A stretch of DNA of 64,000 nucleotides, from the NCBI GenBank assembly GCA_036936605.1, contig JAUPFV010000001.1:116630771-116694770 (forward strand). Direction: 5' to 3'. The stretch comes from Limnanthes douglasii subsp. nivea. Its lineage: Eukaryota; Streptophyta; Magnoliopsida; Brassicales; Limnanthaceae. This document shows, in pieces, positions 11,209 through 21,401 of the stretch (within the stretch, counting starts at the first letter, position 1; every line of letters starts with the position of its first letter). The notes below the pieces were generated by a model. That model was not told the origin of the DNA and did not search any database. It saw only the letters and a program-made list of their open reading frames with translations. The position numbers and the translations under genes are program-made.

Positions 11209-11678
11209 TTACAACAAAAGACGGCTATAAAAAGTAGCAGTTTCTTTTGTTGCTTCAATTTTTGGGTGTCCGAACTACGAATTCTAATATTCGAATTATG
11301 AATTTTTTTATTTATATATATATGTTTTATTTTTTTAAATAGGGAAGAAACACATTCATAATTCACTCATTTTTTTTAATATTAATCGAAATCTTCCTAT
11401 TTTTTCTAAATTTTTTTTTAAAGGCGTAGTTATTGATTTTAGTTTACTTATTTTTACATTGCAATTTCTTTTTATTTTCAATCAAAATAAAACCAATCAA
11501 ATCTGATTGTGGTAACATTATACTAGCTGAATCAATAGTTTTGTATAATGTTTTCACTTATTTGGTTGTTATATTAGTTTGTATTTTAGTCTGTATTATT
11601 TTATTATTTGTTATTTTTTTAAAAAATTTATTTTTATTGGTGATATAAATTAGTTTTTAGTTATATTTAATTTTACTG

Positions 11679-12555
11679 GTTTGTAAAATAATAACAACAC
11701 TTGTAATATTTATAACCAAATTATAATAATAATCAAAATGTAATAATAAATTATAACCATATACCTTATAATATTTTAAAATTATTAGATATGGATTTGG
11801 TTTATAAAATATAATATATATAACCAAATCATAATAATAATCGAAATATAATAATATAATTATTATCATATACCTTATAATATTTTAAAATTATAATATA
11901 TGATTTTGGTTTATAAAATTATAACAATGCTTATAATATTTATAACCAAATCATAATGATATTCAAAATGTAATAATAAAATTATAATCATATACCTTAT
12001 AATATTTTAAAATCTTATGATTTTGGTTTATAAAATAATAACAACACTTGTAATATTTATAACATAATCAAAATATAATAAGAAAATTATAATCATATAC
12101 CTTATAATATTTTAAAATTATAAGATATGATTTTGGTTTATAAAATAATAACAACATTTGTAATATTTATAACCAAACCATAACAATAATCAAAATGTAA
12201 TAATACAATTATAACCATATAACTTATAATATTTGTATATTATATGATATGATTTTAGTTCATAAAATAATAACAACACTTGTACTATTTATAAGCAAAT
12301 CATAATAACAAGTATCAAAATGTAATAATAAAATTATAATCATACAACTTATAATATTTTAAAATTATAATATATGGTTTTAGTTTATAAAAAAATAACA
12401 ACACTTAAAATATTAATAACCAAAACATGATAACACTAACCAAATTGTAATAATAAAATTATAATCATATAACTTAAAATATTATTTTGGTTTATAAAAT
12501 AATTACAACACTTTTGTAATATTTATAATCAAATCATAATAATAATATTCAAAAT
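11679..12555. repeat. AT-rich minisatellite, about 118-bp unit, eight copies
   Basis: Units begin with GGTTTATAAAATAATAACAA and continue through TAACCAAATCATAATAATAA and ATCATATACCTTATAATATT. Starts are near 11679, 11799, 11906, 12023, 12138, 12257, 12380 and 12487. Copies differ by scattered substitutions and small indels. Open frames across it are artefacts of the AT content. Confidence 0.88.
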
Positions 12556-12720
12556 ACTTTTTGTAATATTTAGAATTAAAATATATAATTTATATAATAT
12601 TAAGTTCCTCAAATAATATTTTTATTACCAAATATAATACAAAATTGATTTACGTTAGCGAGCGTGTTATTATTATTCACTTGACTTTGCGTGTGCGTGT
12701 CTTAGCATATGCATGACTAG

Positions 12721-12884
12721 CGTGTTATTATTATTATTAGTGTGACTATGTATGTGCATGTCTCTGGGATGTTGCATGACTTGCGTGCTGTGCTACGTGT
12801 TACGTGTTATTATTATTATTAGTGTGACTATGTATGTGCATGTCTCTGGGATGTTGCATGACTTGCGTGCTGTGCTACGTGTTA
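12721..12884. repeat. 82-bp tandem duplication
   Basis: The segment from CGTGTTATTATTATTATTAG to GTGCTGTGCTA is repeated head to tail with an exact 82-base period and no difference that I can see, so the duplication is recent. Confidence 0.92.
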
Positions 12885-13263
12885 TAGGATAAACGTGACA
12901 TTTCTGCGTGAACCCATTAAATTTCAGGGTCTTTTCATTTTTTTTCTGATGAGACCTGACCCATTTGCCATCTCTAACTCCACCCCCAATAAAAAATATT
13001 TATTGAAAAACTCGAAACAAACATCCGAATAAATTTGGTTAGGGGCTAGCAAAATTTGGTTGTTTCACAATTGGCGAGCCGCTGCAAAAACACCGCCAAA
13101 TCTAACCATTATGAAAAACAAGTTAAGCCTATGTTTAATACTTCTTATACATCTTATTTTGCTAACCTATGAATGTTGGACCTTGTGATACAACTAATAA
13201 AAATATCAAAGAAGAGCGAGTCGTCTACACCAAAAATATTGCTTTTTTTTTTCTCAATACTAC

Positions 13264-13560
13264 TTGGACAACATAGAAATATCTCTCCAACTACACCAAG
13301 TTTTACTTGTTTCTCTCACTTTTGCATCAATTTGCTTCCTCTTCACCCAAAATACAAAGAAAAACAAGGTTGAAAGCTCACCAAAACTAGCTAGAAGATG
13401 GCCAATAATCGTCCCAACTTCCCATCGAAGTTCCGCGTGCGATGAGATTGGATCCATCTTCTCTATGTGGTTCGGGACACATAAAACAATTTTGCTCAGA
13501 AACTGAAAAAGTATCAAAGATTCTCTCACCACTAGTAACAAGGTCATCTTCTCTCCTTTT
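13264..13560 (+). pseudogene. Cytochrome P450 5' fragment (CYP82-like)
   Basis: The frame encodes a hydrophobic N-terminal anchor (VLLVSLTFASICFLF), a basic stretch, then the proline/arginine-rich segment with ARRWPII and, after a deletion, DEIGSIFSMWFGTHKTILL. These match the start of plant microsomal P450s of the CYP82 kind (ARRWPIIGHL..., YGPIFSMWFGTHKTI). A stop follows at 13504-13506. Degenerate similarity (LTTSNKV, compare LTTNDKV) continues to about 13560. No heme-binding region is present, so this is a truncated pseudogene. Confidence 0.65.
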
Positions 13561-13689
13561 ATAGGAACGGGTTATTTGAGGATGTCCGTGACTCAAAAGC
13601 AAATGTTTTATACAAGTATAGTTATACTTGAGCACCACTATTTCAATTTTGTGTATAGCCTTCGTGGATTTACAGAATGTTTTCAAATG

Positions 13690-14155
13690 ACTCCCAACTA
13701 CTAATTTACAATGAATAATTCTTATAATAAGAATAAAGGAGATAATCATATAATTAATAAAAAAGAAAAGAATAAACAAACATAGGAAGGTTCGCACAAA
13801 TTAACATAACTTCAAGAGTATAAACATCTAGAAATTGTATAATGGAGAATTCATTGAAATATTTACATATTTTTTATAACCATAAAAAGTATAACTCTGT
13901 GTTGTATATGTCCCAAAATAAGTGCAAAATAGCACTCTTAAACTACACATTATGAGATATCATTGGTTGCAGTCCTAGTAATCTATTTATAGAGAATAAA
14001 TAGAGTTATTGGATAATGGACCTAATGAGCTCATATACAAAAGACTAGAAAGTATAACGCATGATATATTAACACAAAGATACACTCTCAATGACACAAT
14101 ACTGTACCAACGAACACAGTGAACTATCAAGGCATTATTCGACTCATTCTCAACA
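13690..14155 (-). repeat. Copia1 3' LTR
   Basis: The minus strand starts TGTTGAGAATGAGTC at 14155, directly after a typical Copia polypurine tract. It matches the other LTR copy (25944-25696) through blocks such as CAAAAGACTAGAAA and TAGTAATCTAT. The distal border is unclear because the outer part is diverged; I place it loosely at 13690-13790. Confidence 0.65.
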
Positions 14156-14219
14156 AATCTTCCGCTTGAGACAAATATCATTTCTTCACTATTAACAAAA
14201 AAAAATTCTTCTTTGGACT

Positions 14220-15425
14220 CTCCAAATGCCCTTAAAACATTCACTTGATGCTGCAAACACCAATCCAGTTTAGGCACTTCCTAAAATTTCGAACTGATAC
14301 TATTTTGATCATTATATCTGCTGGATTATCATGTGCAGACCCTTTCTTCATATCAACAATTTCCTTTGATATTATATCACGAAGAAAATGATACCTGACA
14401 TCTAGGTGCTTTGTACGCTCGTGGTGGATCTAGTTCCCTATAAGCTGTATGGCGTTTTGAGTGTCACAAAACACTTTTGTAGTAGTCTTATTCAAGCCCG
14501 AATCTCCCACCTAACCTTGTAACCGCATTGCCTCTTTAAATACTTTATTACCAACATGTACTCTGCCTTTGCTGTAGACATAACTAAAGTAGTTTTCAAC
14601 TGTGCTTTCCAACTGATCGTACTTCCAATTAGAGTAAATACATATCTTGTCAGAGATCTTCTTTTATCCATATCACCAGCAAAATCAGAATTAACAAAAC
14701 CAACCACTGATCCTGCAATATCATTCAGTAATCCACCAATATCATTCTTGTTGAAAATTAAGCCAATGCTCGCAATATTCTTAAGATACTGAAGTATCCA
14801 TTTTAGTTCCTGCCAAAGTTGTTTCCCAGAACATCCCATGTAACTGCGAACTATACTAACCGCATGTGAAGTATCAGGACGTATACATACCATAACATAC
14901 ATGATACTACCAACTACACTTGAATACGAAACCTTCGATATTTGTTCCAACTAAGGATCGTCATGGGCCGATCCTATTGCAGACAACTTGAAATGAGTAG
15001 CAAATGGGATGCTAACTACCTTAACATCAAACATGTTGAATCGTTGTAGCATTTTCTCAATATAGCTTTGTTGAGAGAAGTTTAATTATCCTACACTTTT
15101 GTTCATGATAATTTATATACCGTGAATCTTCTTTGCTCTACCCAGATCCTTCATCTCAAACTCGGTATTAAGTTGCTATATTCTCTGCACATTGTGTGAC
15201 ATACTACAAGCAGCAATAAGCATATCATCAACATATAACAATCAGTAAACATAAGAATCATCTGCCATCTTTTGATGATACAAACTGTCATATAGACTCC
15301 TCGTGAACCTTTTAGACACCATGAATGTATCAAAACGTTTGTACCATTTCCTAGGTGACTGTTTCAAACCATACACTGACTTTTTCAGTAGACAAGCCTT
15401 ATCCTCCATATAAGGTTCGATAAAT
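14220..15425 (-). pseudogene. Copia1 pol: reverse transcriptase and RNase H, decayed
   Basis: RT motifs are LLKKSVYGLKQSPRKWYKRF (about 15400-15340) and LLYVDDMLIAA with an intact YVDD catalytic motif (about 15240-15210). RNase H has PDTSHAVSIVRSYM, FVNSDFAGDMDKRRSLTRYV and the SWKAQLKTT...STAKAEYM block (14950-14500), then RTKHLDVRYHFLRD near 14400. Frames shift at least twice and stops occur. The region upstream of KKSVYGLKQ is deleted. Confidence 0.85.
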
Positions 15426-15792
15426 CCAACTGGTTCAGTTATAAACATGCCTTCTTTCAATCCAAAATCGTACAAGTGTTTCTTCAAGTATAACCGGTTC
15501 ACTATTGATTTCTCTGAGTAAAGTTATCCCAACTTCTTCCATGCACATGAAGCAGTCTTTTCACCACTAATCTCGCAAAAAACATTATATTTCACACTCA
15601 TAGAATCCAACATAAATCCCTTTCTTGAAGATCTTGCTTCTCCTCTTCTTTCAACTCTTCTGATAACTTATTATCCAAAACCTTCCACAAACCTTGCAGT
15701 ACTAAGGAAGATTTCAACTTTATCTCCCACAACGCCAAGCTAGATCCCTCATAAAATCTTTCAATTATGTAATTTGTTGATGTAGACGCCAT
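15425..15792 (-). pseudogene. Copia1 gag fragment fused to RT
   Basis: The frame starts at ATG (MASTSTNYIIERFYEGSS...) with the Copia gag/UBN2 pattern (W..KL...L...GLW). It continues past frame breaks to RLYLKKHLYDFGLKEGMF, the gag helix region, and passes without a break into RT sequence (ITEPVGFIEP). An internal deletion has therefore joined gag to mid-RT in frame. Confidence 0.75.
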
Positions 15793-15847
15793 TTTGAAAC
15801 CCTAATTACAATACAGAATTTCACAACCAAAGATCTTATACCAATTT

Positions 15848-15963
15848 GTTAGGATTTACTATGCAATGTATCACAAATGCTTATACACTAAAAAACATAA
15901 AAGGAGTAAAAAAAAGAACACAAGATTTATCGTGGTTTGACAAATGTCTACGTTCACGAAGGT
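15848..15963 (-). repeat. Copia1 5' LTR, proximal piece
   Basis: On the plus strand it begins TGTTAGGATTTACTATGC next to the primer-binding site and is cut by Tat1 after the 5-bp site AAGGT (15959-15963). The rest of the LTR resumes at 25696. Confidence 0.8.
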
Positions 15964-16385
15964 TGGTGTGGACAATTATTGCCTGAGGGTAGGCTTGTAA
16001 TTTGGTTGGTGTTTTACAGTAGTATGTGGGTGTTATGTGTTTTGAGTAGAGAGTAGAGAGTAGAGAGTAGAGAGATAATTAAGCTGGCTGGTAGCAGTTA
16101 CTTCTCATTACCCACACTTAATGCAGGTGGTAGGGTATTTATACCTTGATGTTTGGGCCCTTATGGGCTTTCGGGTCATGTTTAATGGACCCGGGTCATG
16201 TGAAAGACCCATGAGCTCTTAAGTAAGAGAGCAAGTAGCTTAGTCAAGAAGTGTTTAGGTTTTTTAGTACTTTTGTCATAGTTCGAACAGTCCTATGCTC
16301 TGAGTGTTCGAAGTGATCTGTCCGGTCCAGAGGCATTGGACTGAACTGTCCTTGTCCGGGGAGCATGCGGAATTCAGACTCATCA
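15964..16385 (-). repeat. Tat1 3' LTR
   Basis: On the minus strand it runs TGATGAGTCTGAATTCC...CCACACCA (TG...CA ends). It has four GAGTAGA units where the 5' LTR has three. It keeps a TATAAATA box (minus strand, 16143-16136). Confidence 0.95.
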
Positions 16386-16400
16386 GGAGCCCCTTTTTTA
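16386..16400 (-). promoter_or_regulatory. Tat1 polypurine tract
   Basis: The minus strand reads AAAAAAGGGGCTCC immediately before the 3' LTR start TGATGAG. This is the expected position for plus-strand primer formation in reverse transcription. Confidence 0.8.
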
Positions 16401-16724
16401 GGTGTTTGTGCAAATACTCTTGTCAAAGACCTGAAAAACAGTCCGACATCAGGGGTAGTTTTTATCTGGGCAGGTCTATTAATTCGGGCTATAAGTTTAT
16501 CCGGACAAATAAAGCTTCACGAATTCAAAACAGTTTTTGCCAGAGTTCGTGGGACACGTGTCACTCTCTGATTGGTTGTTTCAGCCGTTTTTTCACCTTG
16601 AATTTCGAACCCACTTTCTTCGAAAAGCAACCTCTTAATTAAAGGTGGTGACATCAGCGCCGTCTTTTAATCATTGCCAAACTTTTCGAATTCTCCTAGG
16701 AATTAACTTCCTTTTTCAGATTTA

Positions 16725-16733
16725 CTATAAATA
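16725..16733 (+). promoter_or_regulatory. TATA box of the Tat1 antisense gene
   Basis: CTATAAATAG at 16725-16734 matches the plant TATA consensus and lies about 105 bases upstream of the antisense gene's ATG (16833), outside the LTR. It suggests the gene has its own promoter, transcribed against gag-pol. No transcript evidence is available here. Confidence 0.7.
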
Positions 16734-16832
16734 GAAACCCATTTTCTACTGTTGTACCATCTCCTTCAAATTTACTCTGCAAAATCTCTCAAAGCCTTCT
16801 CTCTTTAAAGCAAAAACTTTGTTTGATAGTTT

Positions 16833-19793
16833 ATGTTTACAACGAGGAACGCTCTTGTCAAAGGCGGGTGGCTCAACCTTTCTGAGTTAGAGAAGGCTCA
16901 AAAAGTCGAAAGAGAAAGACGGATCGCAGCAGGGTTACCCACCTCGCCTGTTGATAGACCGATCACCTCTCCTACCGAGTCAGACCGAGGCTCTTCTTCT
17001 TCCAAAGGCACTAAACCTAGAAAACTATTTCAAACCAACCTCTCCCCCATAATCTCTGGTTCCTCAGTGCAGGAATCGGAGCCTGCTGTCGAGCCAGGAG
17101 TTACAGCTACTAGCCTCAAAAAGCCATCTCCCTTCATTGCAATGGGATCAGATACGGAGCACTCTCCTGAGAAGCTGGTCGACAGGAGGAAAAGCCGGCT
17201 GGTTAAAGACCAGGGGTCTAAAAACACTCCCTCAAGGTCGGGGGCAAGGGATAGCAGCACCGGATCAGAGGTGCCTATAAGAGCCCCCAAGGACAGGCTG
17301 TCCGGACCGGAGGGCTCCAATCCAAATATTCAACAAGAAACTTCTATTCCAGACACTCTACCGGAGAGCAGAGATCAAAGGGGCACTGAGGTCCATCAGT
17401 CCGGAGACAAGGCTGAGTCAAGTTTGAACCCTCCCCTCACCACAGCTGCTGAAATCCCTTCAACAATTATAGAGGAAGTGATGGAGGACTCTGTCAAAGA
17501 GGCCCCATTCGAGTCTGAGCCCTCCGGTCAGACCAGTAAAGAGATAGTTTCCAAGAAAGACAAGGGCAAAGAGAAACTGTATTTGAGGCATCCGGATCTG
17601 TCGGAGAGCCTTGAGGGAAGAGTGGGGCCTTGTTTTCACAAGGTCAGCGTTAATTACATTCTCTCCTTACAAAAAATCAACTACGCATTCATCCACACTG
17701 CTGAGCTGGGCAGGATGCGTACGAAGTGGGGCATTCCAGAAAATGTAAAGATCAGGATTCCTATACACCCGGAGACTCCCATGGACTGCAAGTTGAGTGA
17801 AGTGGTCATGTTCACGGAGCTGCTCAACTGGGGGCTCAGGTTCCCACTACACCCAGAGATTGTCAGATACTTCCATCTGATCAAACTCTGTCCGAGCCAG
17901 CTGAGCCCCAACGCTTGGTATACCCTTATGTCATGCATCATGGCATCAAGGCTGTCCGGGATCCCTCTGCCAATGGAGGAATTTGCTGCAGTGGGCAGCC
18001 TTTGCAGAAACCATCACATCCCCTTTTACCATTTCAATATGGGGGATGAATTCAAGGCTGTGGACGATCTGCTGGAGGCGGAGAGGAACTGGAGGACTCA
18101 GTTCCTATTTGTTAGTGGTGCCTGGGAGAACGACAAGAAGATTAAATCCGGAGAGAACCCAAGCCTCCTCAGAAGTAGGTGGAGGAGTGATCGTAAGTCT
18201 TCTACTTTATTCTTTTGTTTCTCCATTTCTTTTCTAACGTAGTTCGAACTAATGGGTCTCACTTTTGCCTTGGCAGTGTTACCCAAGGAGTTTAGTGACT
18301 ATCAGAAAGCCGGGCAGATAACTTGTGGCAAGATTAATGCCTGGGCTGCTGAGAATTGGGGGAACCGATTCCACGCTGCTTTCACCAGTGGAAATTTGGC
18401 AAGGTCTCACATGTGGAACACCACAGGTCGGAGAGACTTGACCTGGGAGGAGCTCACCACCCAGCCTTCTCCGGACGTTGTGCTTAAGAGGACCCATGAA
18501 CCAGATGGGACACTCTTCCTGCCAGGCCGGGCCAAAGCCCCGAGCAAGATGAAAGGCAAGAATAAGAAGGGCAAAAAAGTGGTGGGTGATGCTAACCCTC
18601 CTGATGCAGAGAAGGATGCTCCAACAGATCCGGAGGGGCCACCCCAGAGCCAAATTGATGCTGCTCTCCTGGAAGTGGTGGAGCAAGAGACTGAGAAACA
18701 AGAAGCGAACCTCCCAAAACCTCCAAGGGCTTCTAAGAGGAATCGTAAACAGGGAAACGAAGGCACAGACCGGGAGGCCAAGAAGAATAAAACGTCTAAG
18801 GGAGACGAGCTTTCTCTCCGGGCTCCGGAGCCTTCTGTCCATGCTGACCCTGCTGACCCAACGCATGCCGAGGAAATTCCGGGCGGCTTTCATACTGATG
18901 AGGTTGAGGGGGGAGATATCAACATTGATGGAGTAGACATCACCGGTCTTGGTGAGCTTGGTGAATACTTCCTCAATCTCCCCAGAGATGACTTTGCCGG
19001 GCCTTACCTTCCTCCAAGCACCTCCAACACGCTCACTTTTAATGGTAAGACTTTTAGTGTTTTTAGTGAAAGGGATGTTATAGCCCACTCCTTGTTAAGC
19101 AATGTGCATCCTGTACTTGCGTTGGAGAGACAAGTTCGGAGCCAGGCTGATATCATCAAAGATCTCAAGTCTGACAAAGAGAAGCTCTCCGACGACCTTC
19201 ACACTGCCACTTCCAATGCTGACATGTTAAAGGAAGAAAACGAGGAGTTGAAGAGAGACCAGAAGGCAAGCACTACAAAAGTCGCCACTTTAGAGGAAAC
19301 CATTAGAGATCTCCGGGAGAAGCTGTCCGGTCTGGAGAAAGACCTTAACACCTCAAAGGGAGAATCCAAAGCCAAGGATCAAATCATCACCAACCTGACT
19401 AATGACAAAATCGCTCTTGAGAATACAGTGTCTAAGGCTGCTGAGGAGAAAACCACTTTGCTACAGGAGCAGGAGGCCAAGATCCAAGCCAAGATCAATG
19501 CTTATGCCAACCAGATGATCAAAAGCGAAGAGCAACTGCTTGCCAATGTGAGGTCTGACATGGTTCTACTTTTCCATGAAAAGTTTCCGAAGAAGAACCT
19601 AAGGGACTTATGGCTTCATGTTGAGCCTGAAGACCTCCCCTACCACACGATGGCTGAAGGCGACAGGTATGGCTACTCTAGTGATTCCTCAGATGACGAA
19701 GAACACTCCGGGGAGAAAATTGGCGAAGAGAAAGACGATCCTAAGGGAAAGAAGGTAGATGAAGGTGAGCCATCTTCAAAGGCTCAACCTTAA
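16833..19793 (+). CDS. Tat1 additional antisense gene (two exons, spliced), gypsy-type transposon protein
   Basis: Exon 1 is 16833-18192 and exon 2 is 18277-19793; joined in phase 1 they give 958 codons without a stop. Residues 1-240 are low-complexity, Ser/Pro/Glu-rich. About 250-455 is the conserved region (KINYAFIHTAELGRMRTKWGIP, ELLNWGLRFPLHPEIVRYF, FYHFNMGDEFKAVDDLLEAE), which I relate to the Pfam 'putative gypsy type transposon' family (PF04195, from memory). After the intron comes KEFSDYQKAG...WAAENWGNRFHAAF, a Lys-rich segment, then a long coiled coil (about 735-890, LERQVRSQADIIKDLKSDKE onward) and an acidic tail. It converges with pol and starts from its own TATA box. Function is unknown; nuclear or regulatory roles are speculation. 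Homologues occur in Tat2, Tat3, Tat4 and Tat5 here. Confidence 0.85.
18193..18276 (+). other. Intron of the Tat1 antisense gene (84 bp)
   Basis: GTAAGT at 18193-18198 and TTGGCAG ending at 18276 are near-consensus borders, with a branch-point-like TTCTAAC at about 18232-18238. Splicing joins GAT C|TG TTA in phase 1 and removes an in-frame stop at 18240. An intron at the equivalent place is recognisable in Tat2, Tat3 and Tat4. Confidence 0.9.
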
Positions 19794-19819
19794 CTTATGA
19801 TTTACTTTGTTTACTTTTT

Positions 19820-20118
19820 ATTCAAACTAAAGTCCTTGGAAGGCCAAGGTATTATTTTTGTAATTGTGTCCGGTATCTGACCGGATAGGTTTTTTGTTCT
19901 TACTTCGACTATTCAAAAGTCCTTGGAAGGCCAAGGCACTTTAAGTTATTTCAATGAATGTTTCTGTTTTGCACAAATCTCATCTTCTTTCATCGTTTGT
20001 TCCAATTTCGATGGCTAGAGTTTAAATAGCCTTTAATTATTTCATAGCGAGAGTGTTTAAGTTCTCCGGCTAGAGTTTAAATAGCTAGAGTTTAAATACC
20101 CTTAGTTATTTCAATCCG
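19820..20118. repeat. Short repeats between antisense gene and integrase of Tat1
   Basis: AGTCCTTGGAAGGCCAAGG occurs at 19831 and 19918. GGCTAGAGTTTAAATAG and variants occur three times between 20013 and 20100. The block separates the 3' ends of the convergent genes. The longer hypervariable minisatellites of other Tat elements occupy the same place. Confidence 0.75.
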
Positions 20119-21113
20119 GATAGTGTGACTTCAACTAAAATCCTATTAGCCACTTCAACTTGCCCATTTTCTTGTGGGTGGAAAGGTGAAGAAAAACAAT
20201 GTTGTATACCCCTTGAGGCAAAGAAGCTCTCCATTTCCCTATTGTCGAACTGTGGCCCATTGTCTGTTGTTATCTTTTGTGGGACACCAAATCTGCAACA
20301 GATGTTGGATAAAATGAACTTTATAACAGCTTTTGAGGTTGTCCCTGCTAGAGGGGCTGCTTCAATCCACTTCGAGAAGTATTCTATGGCCACAATTATA
20401 GTTTTGCGCCCTCCGGACGCCACATGGAGAGGCCCTACTAAATCCAACCCCCATCGAGCAAAAGGAATAGGCTCAGAAATTGATTCCAAAGGAATAGATG
20501 GGACATGAATCTCATTGTTGTACCTCTGGAATGGGTCACACCTTCTTACCAATTCCTTAGCATCTTTCATGATTGATGGCCAATAGTAACCGGAGAGTAA
20601 AACTCTTCTTGTTAAGGCTCTAAAACCACAATGGGCTGATCCCTCACCATCGTGTAATTCGGAGAGGACTACTTGAGACTCTTCATCCCTCAAACAACGC
20701 AGAAGAGGTTTACTATAAGATTTCTTGTACAACACGTCTCTCAATATGATAAAACCACGAGCCTTGTGTTTCAAAGTTCTGGCTAGTGACTTATTCGGAG
20801 GCACAACACCATCAGAGAGATATTGCAGGAGAGGAAACCTCCAGTCTTGAGGTCTTTTCTCTTGTACTTCAAAAGTTTCCTCTTCTTTACCCTTACTAAG
20901 TTGAATGGAGGGGCTTTCTAGCACATGGATCCATGGATACGACTCCGAATATGCTATGGCTGCTAATGAGTCTGCTAGCTCATTTTCTGCCCGGGGAATG
21001 TGCTCATAAACAACACTTTTAAACTTGAGTGCTTCATTCTTAAGGAGGAGTAAGTATTTTACAAGGTGCTCCTTCTTAGCCTCAGATTGGCCTTGGGCAT
21101 GGTGGATAAGAAG
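20106..21113 (-). pseudogene. Tat1 RNase H C-terminus and integrase, C-terminally truncated
   Basis: The RNase H tail (ENELADSLAAIAY) leads into the integrase. Its zinc-binding region has HDGEGSAHCGF and RRCDPFQRY, where the second Cys of CxxC is Phe. The catalytic core keeps LDLVGPL (first Asp), TTDNGPQFDN (second Asp) and HPQENGQ (Glu). After VANRI the family sequence stops and unrelated LVEVTLSGLK* follows, so the C-terminal half is deleted. The reading frame is the same as RT and gag. Confidence 0.9.
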
Positions 21114-21401
21114 TTAGGAGTCACTTAGTAGCTTGAGCCTCTTAACCCTACAAATGTAGGCTAACTTTAAACCAGCTATAGCTGCTTCGTATTCGGACTC
21201 ATTATTAGATGCCCTGAAAGTAAAACAAATAGCCTGGTACATTTTGTCTCCATACGGGGAAGTCAAACACACCCCTGCACCACACCCCATAGTGCTATAC
21301 CCACCATCTGTTCGGACGACCCATACCTTTTTATCTTTTATATCAGTAGTTTGCTCCGAATCCCTGTCGGAGTGGAATTCAACCAAAAAGTCTGCCACAG
21401 C
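21114..21401 (-). pseudogene. Tat1 RNase H segment between two premature stops
   Basis: The segment ADFLVEFHSD...WVVRTDGGYSTMGCGAGVCL...FRASNNESEYEAAIAGL shows the RNase H fold (Asp in TDG, Glu in NESEYEA). It ends at SDS followed by TAA (21116-21114), where relatives read SDSQL. It is in frame with the neighbours on both sides. Confidence 0.9.

Noticed and set aside
11103..11869. Several open frames rich in Tyr, Ile and Asn
   Set aside because: They are produced by the TA microsatellite and the 118-bp AT-rich array, not by genes.
10390..12910. LTR-like element bounded by the GTGTCTGGCG and CTACGTGTTATAGG patches
   Set aside because: Similarity between the patches is short and loose, with no TG/CA ends, primer site or coding sequence.
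18279..19088. 269-codon minus-strand frame inside exon 2 of the Tat1 antisense gene
   Set aside because: It is a shadow of the conserved plus-strand exon and shows no homology of its own.
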